Notes: generated by a model not told the origin, from the letters alone. A DNA stretch of 64,000 nt from Bacteroidales bacterium UBA4116 (GCA_002381645.1 DFXE01000015.1:105003-169002), one strand, 5' to 3'; shown: positions 15,937 through 25,168, numbered from the stretch's first letter. Made by a program: numbers and translations.

Positions 15937-16846
15937 ACAACCTTCCCTGCCATGTTTTCCGATCGGAAATACGTTTACGTATTTTGGCGGTAAATACATG
16001 ATTTTTCAAACCCCAGTCCGGGGCAATCAGTAGTTCTTTAGGCGACTGGGAAACAAATCTTTCAATAATAAAAGAGGGATTCAGGCGTTCCATAAAATCA
16101 ATAGCCAGTTCGATATATTCGTCAACATCATACAACCTGAAACGCTCGGGATTATCGTTGTATTCTTTTGCCATACGGGTATGCCGGATCAATTGCAATT
16201 GATGCAGTTTTACAGTTGTCAACGGTAATGCGGATATGACATCCGCATGATGTAAAATTTGGTCGCGTGTTTCGCCGGGTAATCCCAGGATCAGGTGTAC
16301 TCCGGTATAAATTCCTCTCCGGGCCGTGCGTATAATAGCGTCTTCTGACGTAGCATACGTATGGCCTCGATTGATACGGGAAAGCGTTTTATCCAATGTG
16401 CTTTCAACCCCGTATTCCACCATCACGAATTTTTCTTTGGAAATACCGGAAAGGTAGTTTAATAAATTGTCGGGCATACAATCCGGACGTGTACCGATAA
16501 TAAGACCGACTACATCTGAAAAGGCAAGTGCTTCTTCATATTTCTTTTTTAAGGATTCCAGTTCATCATAGGTATTGGTGTAAGCCTGGAAGTAGGCCAG
16601 GTACTTCATATCGGGATATTTATGGGCAAAGAAACGGATACCTTCTTTTATCTGTTCTGATATGGACTTTTCCGTGTGGCAATATTCCGGACTGAATGTC
16701 TGGTTATTACAGTATGTGCATCCGCCCCACCCTTTTTCTCCATCCCTGTTAGGACAAGTAAATCCGGCATTAATTGATATTTTCTGGACTTTATAAGGGA
16801 ATAGTTTACTCAAAAAGTCCCCGAAATCATTATAGGATTTATTCAT
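15893..16846 (-). CDS. Radical SAM protein, TIGR01212/YhcC family
   Basis: A 317-residue radical SAM protein. The cluster cysteines fall at residues 31, 43 and 46 (TCPNRDGEKGWGGCTYC), the CX11CX2C spacing of the TIGR01212 family rather than the usual CX3CX2C. Further matches are GTRPDCMPD, MVEYGVES and HLILGLPGETR. The family is widely conserved; its reaction is not established. The start at 16846 overlaps the stop of the upstream PEP-binding gene by 4 bp (ATGA), so translation is coupled. Confidence 0.9.
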   Translation of the reverse strand: MNKSYNDFGDFLSKLFPYKVQKISINAGFTCPNRDGEKGWGGCTYCNNQTFSPEYCHTEKSISEQIKEGIRFFAHKYPDMKYLAYFQAYTNTYDELESLKKKYEEALAFSDVVGLIIGTRPDCMPDNLLNYLSGISKEKFVMVEYGVESTLDKTLSRINRGHTYATSEDAIIRTARRGIYTGVHLILGLPGETRDQILHHADVISALPLTTVKLHQLQLIRHTRMAKEYNDNPERFRLYDVDEYIELAIDFMERLNPSFIIERFVSQSPKELLIAPDWGLKNHVFTAKIRKRISDRKTWQGRLFNPPSHPVSALPDR

Positions 16847-19797
16847 GGTTTCAAAACAACGCCAAGGCTTTTCTTTCCATCCATCATAATAATTACGGGA
16901 TTTTCAAACCGGACATGACGCAGATATTCGGTTTCCTTAATTGCGGGTTGGGCGTTCAAATATTCCTCATCATACCAACCATCATTTTTAAAAGGATTTA
17001 TTGTAAAATAACCTACTCCAAAAGAGGTCAGGTTCTGGAAAAAATGTGTTCCCTGGCTTGGATCTATCCTGTAATTTTCAAGACCGGATTCTACTATCAC
17101 CCGCGCATTACTTATATGAGGCCATTTTACAGGTATTCCTAACCAGTGATCGCTACTCCCCCATCGCCCGGGACCGATGAGTACATATCCGGCTTCCTGT
17201 TCGGTAAACTCACGGTTTATCTTTTCAATTTCATATGCTATCAATTGATTATTTGAAGAATTAAAAGCATTGGTTTTCACATACACCACATCATGTACAT
17301 TATTGATAATTCCATGTCCCAGTACACTGTTTGATGAAAGAATTGTTTCTTCCTTTTTAATCTGTGTAAGGTCTTCTTCCATAATTTCTTTATTATCTAC
17401 AATAGGACGAACCTGCAGAAGATAAAAAGTTGCTTTGGTTGCATCATCCGGATTAATATTAACTGCAAATTCTATTTCGATGGGACGGGCCATTTCCGAC
17501 TGTCCGATCTGGAGTATTTTATCTAACGTGTCCGCTAAAGGAAATACATCATGTTCAAGGATATTGGCAAATGAAAGGATCTTCCTCCCTCCCGGATAAT
17601 AACCGTCCCTTATAATCTGGTCATGGGGATCATAGGTGGAAACAATATATTTTAATGAACCATCGGCATCTGCCTGTTTCAGATTCAGGCGAAGCAGGTT
17701 AAAAGAATCATCTACTGAAAACTGTTCAGCCATATTTTCAAGGTCAAGCGCATAGAAACGGGTCTGCGTTTCCCTGAGTGCGAAATCCATCGAACTCATC
17801 TGAAGGATATTACGCTGATGCCTGGGAGAAAAACGTAAGGTTACCCCACCATCGACAATATATTTGCCTAAACCTAATGCGATATTGGCAATACCGTCGT
17901 CAGCCTTTTCATTTCCTATTGGGTAGAAATTTAAAGATCTTGCTACACCCGATATGGTGGGATAAAAATGTGTATTATATTTTGAGCCGACCACTTCCTG
18001 CAATACGATAGCCATCTTTTCCTGATCGATTACGTTGGAAGTGGCTGTCATATAGGCTTTGCTGTCTTTATAAAAAACAGAAGCGTACACCCCTTTGATA
18101 GCATCACTTACGGCACGAAGCATTTCATATTTATCTTCGTTTTTGGGTATCATATAGGTGGAATATATTCCTGCAAAAGGCTGGTAATGGGAGTCTTCGA
18201 GTAAACTGGATGACCGGACTGCCACCGGACTTTTTACCACGTCGAAGAAAGCCATTAAATCTTCAATTAAAGATGAAGGGAGACTGGCCCGTAAAAAATA
18301 TTTTAATATCGTATCATCGTCCGATTCATTTAAGGCAAAGGGATACAATTCGTTTGTCTCCATAAATTCGTCGAATATATCGGTACAGATAACCACTGTT
18401 TTTGGGATGGTAACGGCAAAGTTTTCCCGGTATAGTTCAGGATAACGTTTGACCATGGCGCCAATAAATGCCAATCCTCTACCTTTTCCACCCAATGACC
18501 CGTTTCCTATTCGTGCAAAATTACTATATTCATCAAAACGTTCTCTTTGATAAACGGCGACTATACCTGAATTTTTCATCCGGCGATATTGTACTATGAG
18601 ATCAAAAATAAGCTGGCGGGCTTCATTCATATCTTTATAATCTATCACGTCCACCTGTTTGAGAATTTCTGCCGGCGGAAACATTGCGCGGGAATAGAAA
18701 AACCGTGAAAAATGGTTACGTGAAAGATGATAAACAAGGGAATCATCCGGAATATCAAATATTTTCTTTTGAAGGTCTTTCAAATCTTTTATCCGCATAA
18801 TTTCCTGTTTGGTTTGCGGATTTAAAATAATAAAGTCGCCAAAGCCAAAACGCTGCATTATTTTTTTGCGAAGGTCCTGGGGGTAGCTTTTAGAATTTTT
18901 GTCGATAAAGGATGCTCCAAGTTCTTTTGCATATACTTTATTGGTAGACTCCGAAGATTCCAGTACAAAGGGTATGATAAGTCCGGTTTTACGTACATAT
19001 CGTCCGAATTTATATCCGGCGAACGGGTCTTTTACTCCCTCCCTCAGGAAACTCATATCCGAAATTATTCCGAGCATACTATCCTTATACTGATCAAAAA
19101 TGCGTACAGCTTCTTCATATGTACGTGCAAGCTTTATTTTGGGACGTCCGCGCATACGAAGGGTACGCTGATGGTCGTTGAGTGCTTCTTTTGAAAACTC
19201 CTGGCTTTGCTCTAACACAAATTTATACAAATGGGGTAAAGCCGATGAATAGAAGCGTATAGAGTCTTCTACCAACAAGATGATTTGCACGCCTACACTC
19301 TCCGTATCGTCGGGGGCATTCATCTTGTCTTCAATTAACTTAATGATTGCCAGGAGTAATTCCGAATTTCCCAGCCAGCTGAAAACATAATCAATAACAC
19401 TTAAATCTTCATCAGCCACGCGTTTTGACACCTCTTTTGAAAATGGAGTTAAAACCACAATAGGTATCGACGGATAATGTTTTTTGATCTCTTTTGGAAC
19501 TGCAAAAACATCTCTATCATCCATATTGGGCATACAGATTATTAATTCGAAATTGCGGTCGCGTAGTTCGGAAAGTGCTTCCTCTTCGGTTGTAACCTGG
19601 GTAAAACGGGGTGGATACCGCAAACTTAATGCTGTATATTCATTAAAAATTTGTTCGTCAACCCGCCCGTCGTCTTCAAGCATAAAAGCATCATATTTGG
19701 TAGCAATAAGCAGTACATTATATATACGCTTATTCATCAGGTTGGCGAAGGAAGTGTCTTTAAACACCATGTTCTTAAAATCAGGTATACCGCTCAT
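16843..19797 (-). CDS. Receiver-like plus PEP/pyruvate-binding domain protein
   Basis: A 984-residue multidomain protein. Residues about 20-150 look like a response-regulator receiver fold (NVLLIATKYDAFMLEDDG, LIICMPNMDDRDVF, PIVVLTPFSKE). About 160-320 resemble a second receiver-like unit (IILLVEDSIRF, GIISDMSFLREG, VLESSESTNK). From about 430 on is a PPDK N-terminal ATP-grasp domain (GNGSLGGKGRGLAFIGAMVKR, VAVRSSSLLEDS), as in PEP synthase, but no phosphohistidine or PEP-utiliser C domain is visible. The ATG at 19797 is preferred to an upstream TTG. Function unknown; probably a regulatory or ligand-binding protein. Confidence 0.75.
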   Translation of the reverse strand: MSGIPDFKNMVFKDTSFANLMNKRIYNVLLIATKYDAFMLEDDGRVDEQIFNEYTALSLRYPPRFTQVTTEEEALSELRDRNFELIICMPNMDDRDVFAVPKEIKKHYPSIPIVVLTPFSKEVSKRVADEDLSVIDYVFSWLGNSELLLAIIKLIEDKMNAPDDTESVGVQIILLVEDSIRFYSSALPHLYKFVLEQSQEFSKEALNDHQRTLRMRGRPKIKLARTYEEAVRIFDQYKDSMLGIISDMSFLREGVKDPFAGYKFGRYVRKTGLIIPFVLESSESTNKVYAKELGASFIDKNSKSYPQDLRKKIMQRFGFGDFIILNPQTKQEIMRIKDLKDLQKKIFDIPDDSLVYHLSRNHFSRFFYSRAMFPPAEILKQVDVIDYKDMNEARQLIFDLIVQYRRMKNSGIVAVYQRERFDEYSNFARIGNGSLGGKGRGLAFIGAMVKRYPELYRENFAVTIPKTVVICTDIFDEFMETNELYPFALNESDDDTILKYFLRASLPSSLIEDLMAFFDVVKSPVAVRSSSLLEDSHYQPFAGIYSTYMIPKNEDKYEMLRAVSDAIKGVYASVFYKDSKAYMTATSNVIDQEKMAIVLQEVVGSKYNTHFYPTISGVARSLNFYPIGNEKADDGIANIALGLGKYIVDGGVTLRFSPRHQRNILQMSSMDFALRETQTRFYALDLENMAEQFSVDDSFNLLRLNLKQADADGSLKYIVSTYDPHDQIIRDGYYPGGRKILSFANILEHDVFPLADTLDKILQIGQSEMARPIEIEFAVNINPDDATKATFYLLQVRPIVDNKEIMEEDLTQIKKEETILSSNSVLGHGIINNVHDVVYVKTNAFNSSNNQLIAYEIEKINREFTEQEAGYVLIGPGRWGSSDHWLGIPVKWPHISNARVIVESGLENYRIDPSQGTHFFQNLTSFGVGYFTINPFKNDGWYDEEYLNAQPAIKETEYLRHVRFENPVIIMMDGKKSLGVVLKP

Positions 19798-19838
19798 AAG
19801 AATTAACAATTAAAACTGTCCAAAAGTAAGCAAAAAAG

Positions 19839-19868
19839 TTTGTTGTTCCGTAGAATTACCTACATTTG
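19839..19868 (+). promoter_or_regulatory. gdhA promoter
   Basis: TTTG at 19839-19842 and TACATTTG at 19861-19868 are 18 bp apart, a good fit to the Bacteroidetes -33/-7 pair. On the other strand TACTTTTG (19821-19828) is a -7 box for the receiver/PEP-binding gene, so the promoters are divergent. Confidence 0.55.
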
Positions 19869-19904
19869 CCTACATATTGTTATCCAATTTATTAAATAAA
19901 CGCT

Positions 19905-21239
19905 ATGAAGACAGATTTAATCTTATCCGCGCTGGAAGCTAAACACCCCGGAGAAAAAGAGTATTTACAAGCTGTTAAAGAAGTTCTCTTATCTATCGAA
20001 GATGTCTATAATCAACATCCGGAATTTGAAAAAGCTAAAATCATCGAACGACTCGTCGAACCCGAACGGATATTTACCTTTCGTGTTCCCTGGGTAGACG
20101 ACAAAGGGGAAGTACAAGTGAATTTGGGATATCGCGTACAATTTAACAGTGCGATTGGTCCTTATAAAGGCGGATTACGTTTTCATCCGTCGGTAAACTT
20201 ATCTATACTTAAATTTTTAGGTTTTGAGCAGACTTTTAAAAATGCTTTGACAACCTTACCGATGGGTGGCGGTAAAGGAGGATCTGATTTCAATCCGAAA
20301 GGTAAATCAAATGCGGAAATTATGCGTTTTTGCCAGGCATTTATAATGGAATTGTGGCATAATATCGGTCCAAATACGGATGTACCTGCAGGGGATATTG
20401 GCGTAGGAGGACGTGAAATCGGTTTCATGTACGGTATGTACAAAAAACTGGCGAGAGAAAATACCGGAACATTTACCGGAAAAGGATTAGAGTATGGAGG
20501 GTCAATACTTCGTCCCGAGGCTACCGGTTTCGGATCTTTATATTTTGTTAGGCAAATGCTTGAAACTCACAATATCGATATCAATGGAAAAACCGTAGCG
20601 CTCTCTGGTTTTGGTAATGTGGCATGGGGTGCCGCTACTAAAGCTACGGAAATGGGTGCTAAGGTAATTACCATATCTGGTCCGGACGGTTATATATACG
20701 ACCCGGACGGTATCGCCGGAGAGAAAATCAACTATCTTCTGGAATTACGGAATACCGGCAATGATATTGTAGAACCTTATGCTGAAGAATTCGCAGGGGC
20801 ACAATTTTATGCAGGAAAACGCCCGTGGGAGCAAAAAGCAGATATTGTTATCCCTTGTGCCACTCAAAATGAACTGGATGAAAATGATGCAAAAACAGTG
20901 ATCGCCAATAAAGCGCTTTGCGTTGCTGAGGCATCGAATATGGGATGTACTGCTGAAGCTGTAGATATCTTTTTAGAAAATAAAATATTATTTGCACCAG
21001 GTAAAGCTGTAAATGCAGGGGGGGTTGCTACTTCAGGACTCGAAATGACCCAAAACGCCATGCATATATCATGGACTTCAGAAGAAGTTGATGCAAAACT
21101 TCATCAGATAATGAGTGCCATCCATGAACAATGTGTTACACATGGTCAAGAAGGTGATTATATTAATTATGTAAAAGGAGCAAATATTGCAGGCTTTATG
21201 AAAGTTGCTAAAGCGATGATGGCGCAAGGCATTGTATAA
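19905..21239 (+). CDS. gdhA: Glutamate dehydrogenase, NADP-type
   Basis: Reversibly makes glutamate from 2-oxoglutarate and ammonia in the cytoplasm, the main ammonia-assimilation route in Bacteroidales. At 444 residues it matches the hexameric bacterial form. Visible motifs: GPYKGGLRFHPSVN, the catalytic-lysine block PMGGGKGGSDFNPKGKS, DVPAGDIGVGGREIG, and the Rossmann loop GFGNVAWGAA. Biosynthetic (NADP) use is inferred from similarity to the family's E. coli GdhA type. A terminator hairpin follows 27 bp after the stop. Confidence 0.96.
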   Translation: MKTDLILSALEAKHPGEKEYLQAVKEVLLSIEDVYNQHPEFEKAKIIERLVEPERIFTFRVPWVDDKGEVQVNLGYRVQFNSAIGPYKGGLRFHPSVNLSILKFLGFEQTFKNALTTLPMGGGKGGSDFNPKGKSNAEIMRFCQAFIMELWHNIGPNTDVPAGDIGVGGREIGFMYGMYKKLARENTGTFTGKGLEYGGSILRPEATGFGSLYFVRQMLETHNIDINGKTVALSGFGNVAWGAATKATEMGAKVITISGPDGYIYDPDGIAGEKINYLLELRNTGNDIVEPYAEEFAGAQFYAGKRPWEQKADIVIPCATQNELDENDAKTVIANKALCVAEASNMGCTAEAVDIFLENKILFAPGKAVNAGGVATSGLEMTQNAMHISWTSEEVDAKLHQIMSAIHEQCVTHGQEGDYINYVKGANIAGFMKVAKAMMAQGIV

Positions 21240-21266
21240 ACCATAATCCCTGATTTTTATGCAGGA

Positions 21267-21301
21267 TAGCATGTATTTTAAAGAATACATGCTATTTTTT
21301 T
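21267..21301. terminator. Terminator between gdhA and ruvC
   Basis: An 11-bp perfect stem TAGCATGTATT/AATACATGCTA with a 6-nt loop is followed on the + strand by a run of seven T. The 3' arm touches the ruvC stop codon, so convergent genes share it. Confidence 0.8.
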
Positions 21302-21852
21302 ACTTTCCCGGGGTTCTTATTAATATAATCTTTCCAACCGGTATATTTCTTCTCCGACATTGGATTGTTGGTTTGAAAATAGTGACATACGGCAGCGGCT
21401 AATCCATCAGTTGCATCCATTTGAGGAAGCATATGATCATCAGGAATATGTAAAAAGCGCTGTAACATACCTGCAACCTGCTCTTTAGAAGCTTTTCCAT
21501 TCCCCGTAATTGACATTTTAATTTTTAACGGAGCATATTCAAAAATGGGTATGTCCCTATTTAAGGCAGCCGATATCGCCACTCCCTGTGCACGCCCTAA
21601 TTTCAGCATACTTTGTACATTTTTACCAAAAAAAGGGGCCTCGATAGCTAACTCATCCGGATAATATTCATCAATTAATCCGGTAACACGTTCAAATATC
21701 TTGCGTAAGCGAAGGTAATGGTCTTCATATTTATCCAATTTTAGGATACCCAAAGTTTCAACTTTAGGCTTATTACCAACTACACACAACACACCGTATC
21801 CCATTACAATCGTACCGGGATCAATACCCAATATAACCCGGTCTTTAATCAT
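21292..21852 (-). CDS. ruvC: Holliday junction resolvase RuvC
   Basis: Endonuclease that cuts Holliday junctions in the RuvABC pathway. The four catalytic acids are visible: D11 (GIDPGT), E71 (AIEAPFF), D146 and D149 (MDATDGLAAA). The usual KxxxK-rich loop SITGNGKASKEQV is present. At 186 residues it is normal length. The start overlaps the upstream DUF4286 gene by 8 bp, so the two are coupled. Confidence 0.95.
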   Translation of the reverse strand: MIKDRVILGIDPGTIVMGYGVLCVVGNKPKVETLGILKLDKYEDHYLRLRKIFERVTGLIDEYYPDELAIEAPFFGKNVQSMLKLGRAQGVAISAALNRDIPIFEYAPLKIKMSITGNGKASKEQVAGMLQRFLHIPDDHMLPQMDATDGLAAAVCHYFQTNNPMSEKKYTGWKDYINKNPGKVKK

Positions 21853-22159
21853 TATTCCAATCTATCTCTTCCATCAAAGTCGTAAAACCGGTTATCTTAT
21901 CTCCAAACCTCTTAATTAATCCCTGATTGATAATTGATCCTTCATTATTTAACCAATAATTTAAAGTGGTTATATCCTTTACATGAAATTGGACAGCAAA
22001 ATTTTCGCCCTCTTCTGAAACATGCATAATACGTCTTAAACAGGGCAGAGTAAGTAAACCGCTATTTATAGCTTCGGGTATATAAACTTTCTTCAGGTAA
22101 GTCAAACTATCATGTAATATATCTTTATCTATATCGAAAGTAGTATTGTATATAATCAT
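21845..22159 (-). CDS. DUF4286 family protein
   Basis: A 104-residue protein of the DUF4286 family, which is regularly encoded just upstream of ruvC in Bacteroidetes. The start at 22159 (MIIYNTTFDIDKD) matches the family's N terminus; an upstream in-frame start at 22180 coincides with the promoter box. The fold is probably ferredoxin-like (alternating strands and helices, FAVQFHVKD, TTLNYWLNNEG). Function unknown. Confidence 0.85.
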   Translation of the reverse strand: MIIYNTTFDIDKDILHDSLTYLKKVYIPEAINSGLLTLPCLRRIMHVSEEGENFAVQFHVKDITTLNYWLNNEGSIINQGLIKRFGDKITGFTTLMEEIDWNND

Positions 22160-22179
22160 TCTTAAATAAATTTCTTTCA

Positions 22180-22217
22180 CAAAGATAGTGCATATATAAG
22201 GAAAAGCGCTATATTTG
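22180..22217. promoter_or_regulatory. Divergent promoters of DUF4286-ruvC and tRNA-Ala
   Basis: TATCTTTG on the reverse strand (22180-22187) precedes the DUF4286 ATG by 21 bp. TATATTTG on the forward strand (22210-22217) precedes tRNA-Ala by 15 bp. Both match TAnnTTTG. Confidence 0.55.
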
Positions 22218-22232
22218 CTGCCGAAAATATTA

Positions 22233-22306
22233 GGGGCATTAGCTCATCTGGCTAGAGCGTTAGACTGGCAGTCTAAAGGTGATCGGTTCGAGTCCGATAT
22301 GCTCCA
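22233..22306 (+). tRNA. tRNA-Ala (anticodon GGC)
   Basis: A 74-nt cloverleaf without encoded CCA. Acceptor GGGGCAT pairs with ATGCTCC and includes the G3:U70 wobble that identifies tRNA-Ala. Anticodon stem TTAGA/TCTAA encloses CTGGCAG (anticodon GGC, reading GCC). T arm ATCGG-TTCGAGT-CCGAT; discriminator A. Confidence 0.95.
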
Positions 22307-22382
22307 CTTCATTTACTTTCCCATGTTAATTTCAAAAAGTATCTTTTCCCCTAATTATTTATTGAAAATAGGCCCAAATGCT

Positions 22383-22457
22383 AAAAACGTCCAGACCTTC
22401 ACAAGCCCGGACGTAACTAACCAAAACTTCAATATGAAAACTTGGTGTTTTCGGGCA
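22383..22457 (-). ncRNA. Possible short reverse-strand transcript with terminator
   Basis: On the reverse strand a TATCTTTG box (22458-22465) precedes a hairpin GTCCGGGC/GGTCTGGAC (22389-22412, with two G-U pairs) followed by GTTTTTAG. This would make an RNA of about 70 nt. No good -33 element is seen. It could be only a terminator-like fold. Confidence 0.3.
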
Positions 22458-22680
22458 CAAAGATAGATAATGAGGAATAGTTAGACCTTGACTTAAATCA
22501 ATTAATTGCAAAAAACGACAATGTTGGGAAATGGTTTTTGACAAAATTCCTTTTTATCTAATGGAATTATATACAAAGAAAATCAACTTATATAGAATCC
22601 CCTTATTATAAATCATAATTAAAGGGTAATGTGATGTATAAATTCTAACATTTTTAGTTATTTTCTTATTAAAAGGAGAT

Positions 22681-22815
22681 AAAAAAAGGAAACGGCGGAG
22701 CTCGCGCCAGGCCGTTTCTACATTTAACCGTTTTAAACAAAAAGAAAAAGTTAGTTAAGGTTTAGAACAAAATATAATTAAGTCCTATTTTAAGACTATA
22801 TTATCTATTTTAAAC
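22681..22815 (-). ncRNA. Candidate small RNA with own promoter and terminator
   Basis: Reading the reverse strand: TTGG (22848-22851), 19 bp, TATCTTTG (22821-22828) form a near-consensus promoter. About 135 nt downstream an 8-bp GC-rich stem GAAACGGC/GCCGTTTC (22689-22718) is followed at once by CTTTTTTT, a strong intrinsic terminator. No reading frame of any length lies between. The gene order (tRNA-Ala upstream, rnz divergent downstream) leaves no other reverse-strand gene for this terminator to serve. Confidence 0.55.
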
Positions 22816-22905
22816 TGCAGCAAAGATAGGGAATGAATTATTTGTATCCAACATATTTCATATTTTTTTTTCATATTTACAAAAACAATTTGTTACTTTT
22901 TATGA

Positions 22906-22913
22906 TACATTTG
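22906..22913 (+). promoter_or_regulatory. -7 promoter box of rnz
   Basis: TACATTTG matches TAnnTTTG and lies 28 bp before the rnz ATG. The nearest TTTG (22889-22892) is closer than the usual spacing. Confidence 0.4.
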
Positions 22914-22941
22914 CGATTGATTTTAAGCAAAAAAATGATTT

Positions 22942-23856
22942 ATGGCAGATTTTGATGTCAATATTCTAGGATGTGGTTCTGCATTACCCACCACCCGACA
23001 TATGGCAACCTCTCAAATAATTAATTTACGGGACAAATTATATATGATTGACTGCGGCGAAGGTACACAGCTACAAATGAGGAGAATGCGCATTAAATTC
23101 AGCAGATTGAATCATATTTTTATTTCCCATCTTCATGGTGACCACTGTTTAGGTTTACCTGGTCTAATTTCTACATTCGGTATGTTGGGAAGAACCGGAG
23201 ATTTATTTATTTATGGGCCAAAGGATATAGGAAATTATCTCAATTCCATTAATGATTTATTCAATAAAAACTTACCGTTTAATGTAGTTTTCAAATCTGT
23301 GGATACGAAGGATCATTCCTTAATAATGGAAGATCGTTCGTTAAAAGTTTATTCCATCCCCTTACATCACCGCATTCCAACTTGTGGTTTTTTATTTATA
23401 GAAAAACAAAAAGAAATGCATTTGAGAAAAGATATTATTGACTTTTACCAAATACCCATTAAATCACTCAACCTCATCAAACAAGGACATGATTTTACGT
23501 GTGAAAATGGCGAGGTGATCCCAAATAAGCATCTTACACTCCCGGCATCACCAGCAAAAAAATATGCATATTGCTCCGATACGGCATATTATCCAGAAAT
23601 AATACCGTTAATTAAAAATGTAGATTTACTTTATCACGAAGCGACTTTTGCGGATTCAGATATGGCGCGAGCTAAAGAAACTTTTCATTCTACAGCTACT
23701 CAAGCGGCCATAATAGCTCAAAAAGCAAATGTTAAAAAACTTATTATCGGTCATTTTTCCGCAAGATATGAAAGTGAACTTCAATTAAAAGCAGAAGCAG
23801 ATAAAATATTTCCAAATACAATTTTAGCAAATGAGGGTTTAATATTACGGGTATAA
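22942..23856 (+). CDS. rnz: Ribonuclease Z
   Basis: Endonuclease that trims tRNA 3' ends before CCA addition. It is needed here because tRNA-Ala, tRNA-Leu and the CAU tRNA in this window lack encoded CCA. The metallo-beta-lactamase zinc signature HLHGDH is at residues 63-68, further ligands lie in YCSDTAYYP and IGHFSARY, and the N terminus has the family's LGCGSALPT and DCGEGTQLQMRR. At 304 residues it is full length. It converges on the manC-like gene with 3 bp between stops. Confidence 0.94.
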   Translation: MADFDVNILGCGSALPTTRHMATSQIINLRDKLYMIDCGEGTQLQMRRMRIKFSRLNHIFISHLHGDHCLGLPGLISTFGMLGRTGDLFIYGPKDIGNYLNSINDLFNKNLPFNVVFKSVDTKDHSLIMEDRSLKVYSIPLHHRIPTCGFLFIEKQKEMHLRKDIIDFYQIPIKSLNLIKQGHDFTCENGEVIPNKHLTLPASPAKKYAYCSDTAYYPEIIPLIKNVDLLYHEATFADSDMARAKETFHSTATQAAIIAQKANVKKLIIGHFSARYESELQLKAEADKIFPNTILANEGLILRV

Positions 23857-23859
23857 AAT

Positions 23860-24942
23860 TTAATTGAATTCTTTTCCATATTTTAATTGAACATCTGCTA
23901 CAAATTGCTTGATTCGCTGTTCATCATCTTTTCTGCAGATAAGTAATGCATTTCCTGACTCAGCTACGATATAATCATTCAATCCCTGAATTACGACTAA
24001 TCGACTGGCATCATTCATAGCTATAATATTCCCAGAACTTTCATATGCCAAAACATTATTGGTCTTCAAACGCGCATTATTCTGATCATCTTTACCAGCA
24101 ATATCATATAGAGATCCCCAGGTTCCAAGATCCGCCCAACCAAAATCAACACACATCATATAAACATTCTCAGCTTTTTCCATTATGCCGTAATCAATCG
24201 AAATATTAGGACAATAAGGAAAATGTTCTTTAATAAAATCTGTTTCTTGAGCTGTATTAAATATCTTTTTCCCTAAATCAAATCGGCTGCTTATATCCGG
24301 CAAATGATTTGTAAAGGCTTCAATAATTGTATCAACATTCCAAAGAAACAGTCCTGAATTCCAAAAAAACTCTCCACTTTCATAAAATACTTGTGCTAGT
24401 TCTTGATTTGGCTTTTCAGTAAATGTCTTCACTTTAGAAAATTCACCTAACACAGTATCACTACTTTGTATATAACCGTAGCCGGTTTCCGGCCTACTTG
24501 GCTTAATACCTAATGTAACTAAAGCTTTATTTTGTTTAACAAATTCAAGAGCCGCTGCAACATCATGCAAAAAAACTTCTTCTTTTAAGATCAAATGATC
24601 CGAAGGAGCTACCACAATATTAGCATTGGAATTACATGCCTTAATATGATAAGCAGCATATGCAATGCAGGGAGCAGTATTTCTTCGGGTCGGTTCCAAT
24701 AGTATTTGGCTTTCACTCAATTCCGGCAATTGCTGTTTCATTAAAGATGCATAAATCTCATTTGTAACAATAAATATATTTTCCCGGGGGATTATTTTTG
24801 AAAAGCGGTCAAAAGTCATTTGCAGTAAAGAACGACCAGTACCAAAGAAATCAAGAAATTGCTTAGGATAACTTTCTCTACTAAACGGCCAGAACCGACT
24901 ACCGATCCCACCTCCCATAATTACACAATAATTATCACTCAT
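23860..24942 (-). CDS. manC: Mannose-1-phosphate guanylyltransferase
   Basis: Makes GDP-mannose from mannose-1-phosphate and GTP, a precursor for surface polysaccharides and GDP-fucose. N-terminal nucleotide-binding signature GGGIGSRFWPFSRESYPKQF is a close match to the family (GGxGxRxWPxSRxxxPKQF). Further blocks are LLEPTRRNTAPCIA, VAPSDHLI and FTEKPN. At 360 residues it has only the transferase domain, without the isomerase domain of bifunctional ManC. Separated from neighbours by convergent rnz and the tRNA-Leu promoter region. Confidence 0.92.
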   Translation of the reverse strand: MSDNYCVIMGGGIGSRFWPFSRESYPKQFLDFFGTGRSLLQMTFDRFSKIIPRENIFIVTNEIYASLMKQQLPELSESQILLEPTRRNTAPCIAYAAYHIKACNSNANIVVAPSDHLILKEEVFLHDVAAALEFVKQNKALVTLGIKPSRPETGYGYIQSSDTVLGEFSKVKTFTEKPNQELAQVFYESGEFFWNSGLFLWNVDTIIEAFTNHLPDISSRFDLGKKIFNTAQETDFIKEHFPYCPNISIDYGIMEKAENVYMMCVDFGWADLGTWGSLYDIAGKDDQNNARLKTNNVLAYESSGNIIAMNDASRLVVIQGLNDYIVAESGNALLICRKDDEQRIKQFVADVQLKYGKEFN

Positions 24943-25069
24943 GAATTAGATTTTTATTATAAACATACACAAAGTTAAAGAAATATTTGTCTATACATAA
25001 TCTATTTACATTAAGAAATTAAAAAAGCACAGAGGACTTGGAGTATAAGAAAAAAAACATATCTTTGCA

Positions 25070-25077
25070 CCACATTT
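25070..25077 (+). promoter_or_regulatory. tRNA-Leu promoter -7 box
   Basis: TATCTTTG ends 7 bp before the first base of tRNA-Leu, so transcription should start at the mature 5' end or one base before it. Confidence 0.5.
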
Positions 25078-25084
25078 AGGGAAT

Positions 25085-25168
25085 GCCCAGATGGCGGAAT
25101 TGGTAGACGCGCTGGTCTCAAACACCAGTGGATTCATTTCCATGCCGGTTCGATCCCGGCTCTGGGTA
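25085..25168 (+). tRNA. tRNA-Leu (anticodon CAA), integration site
   Basis: An 84-nt class II tRNA with a long variable arm. Acceptor GCCCAGA pairs with TCTGGGT; anticodon stem CTGGT/ACCAG encloses CTCAAAC (anticodon CAA, reading UUG); T loop TTCGATC; discriminator A, no encoded CCA. Its last 12 bases lie within the left copy of the 13-bp attachment repeat, so the 3' end is restored by the integrated element. Confidence 0.95.
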
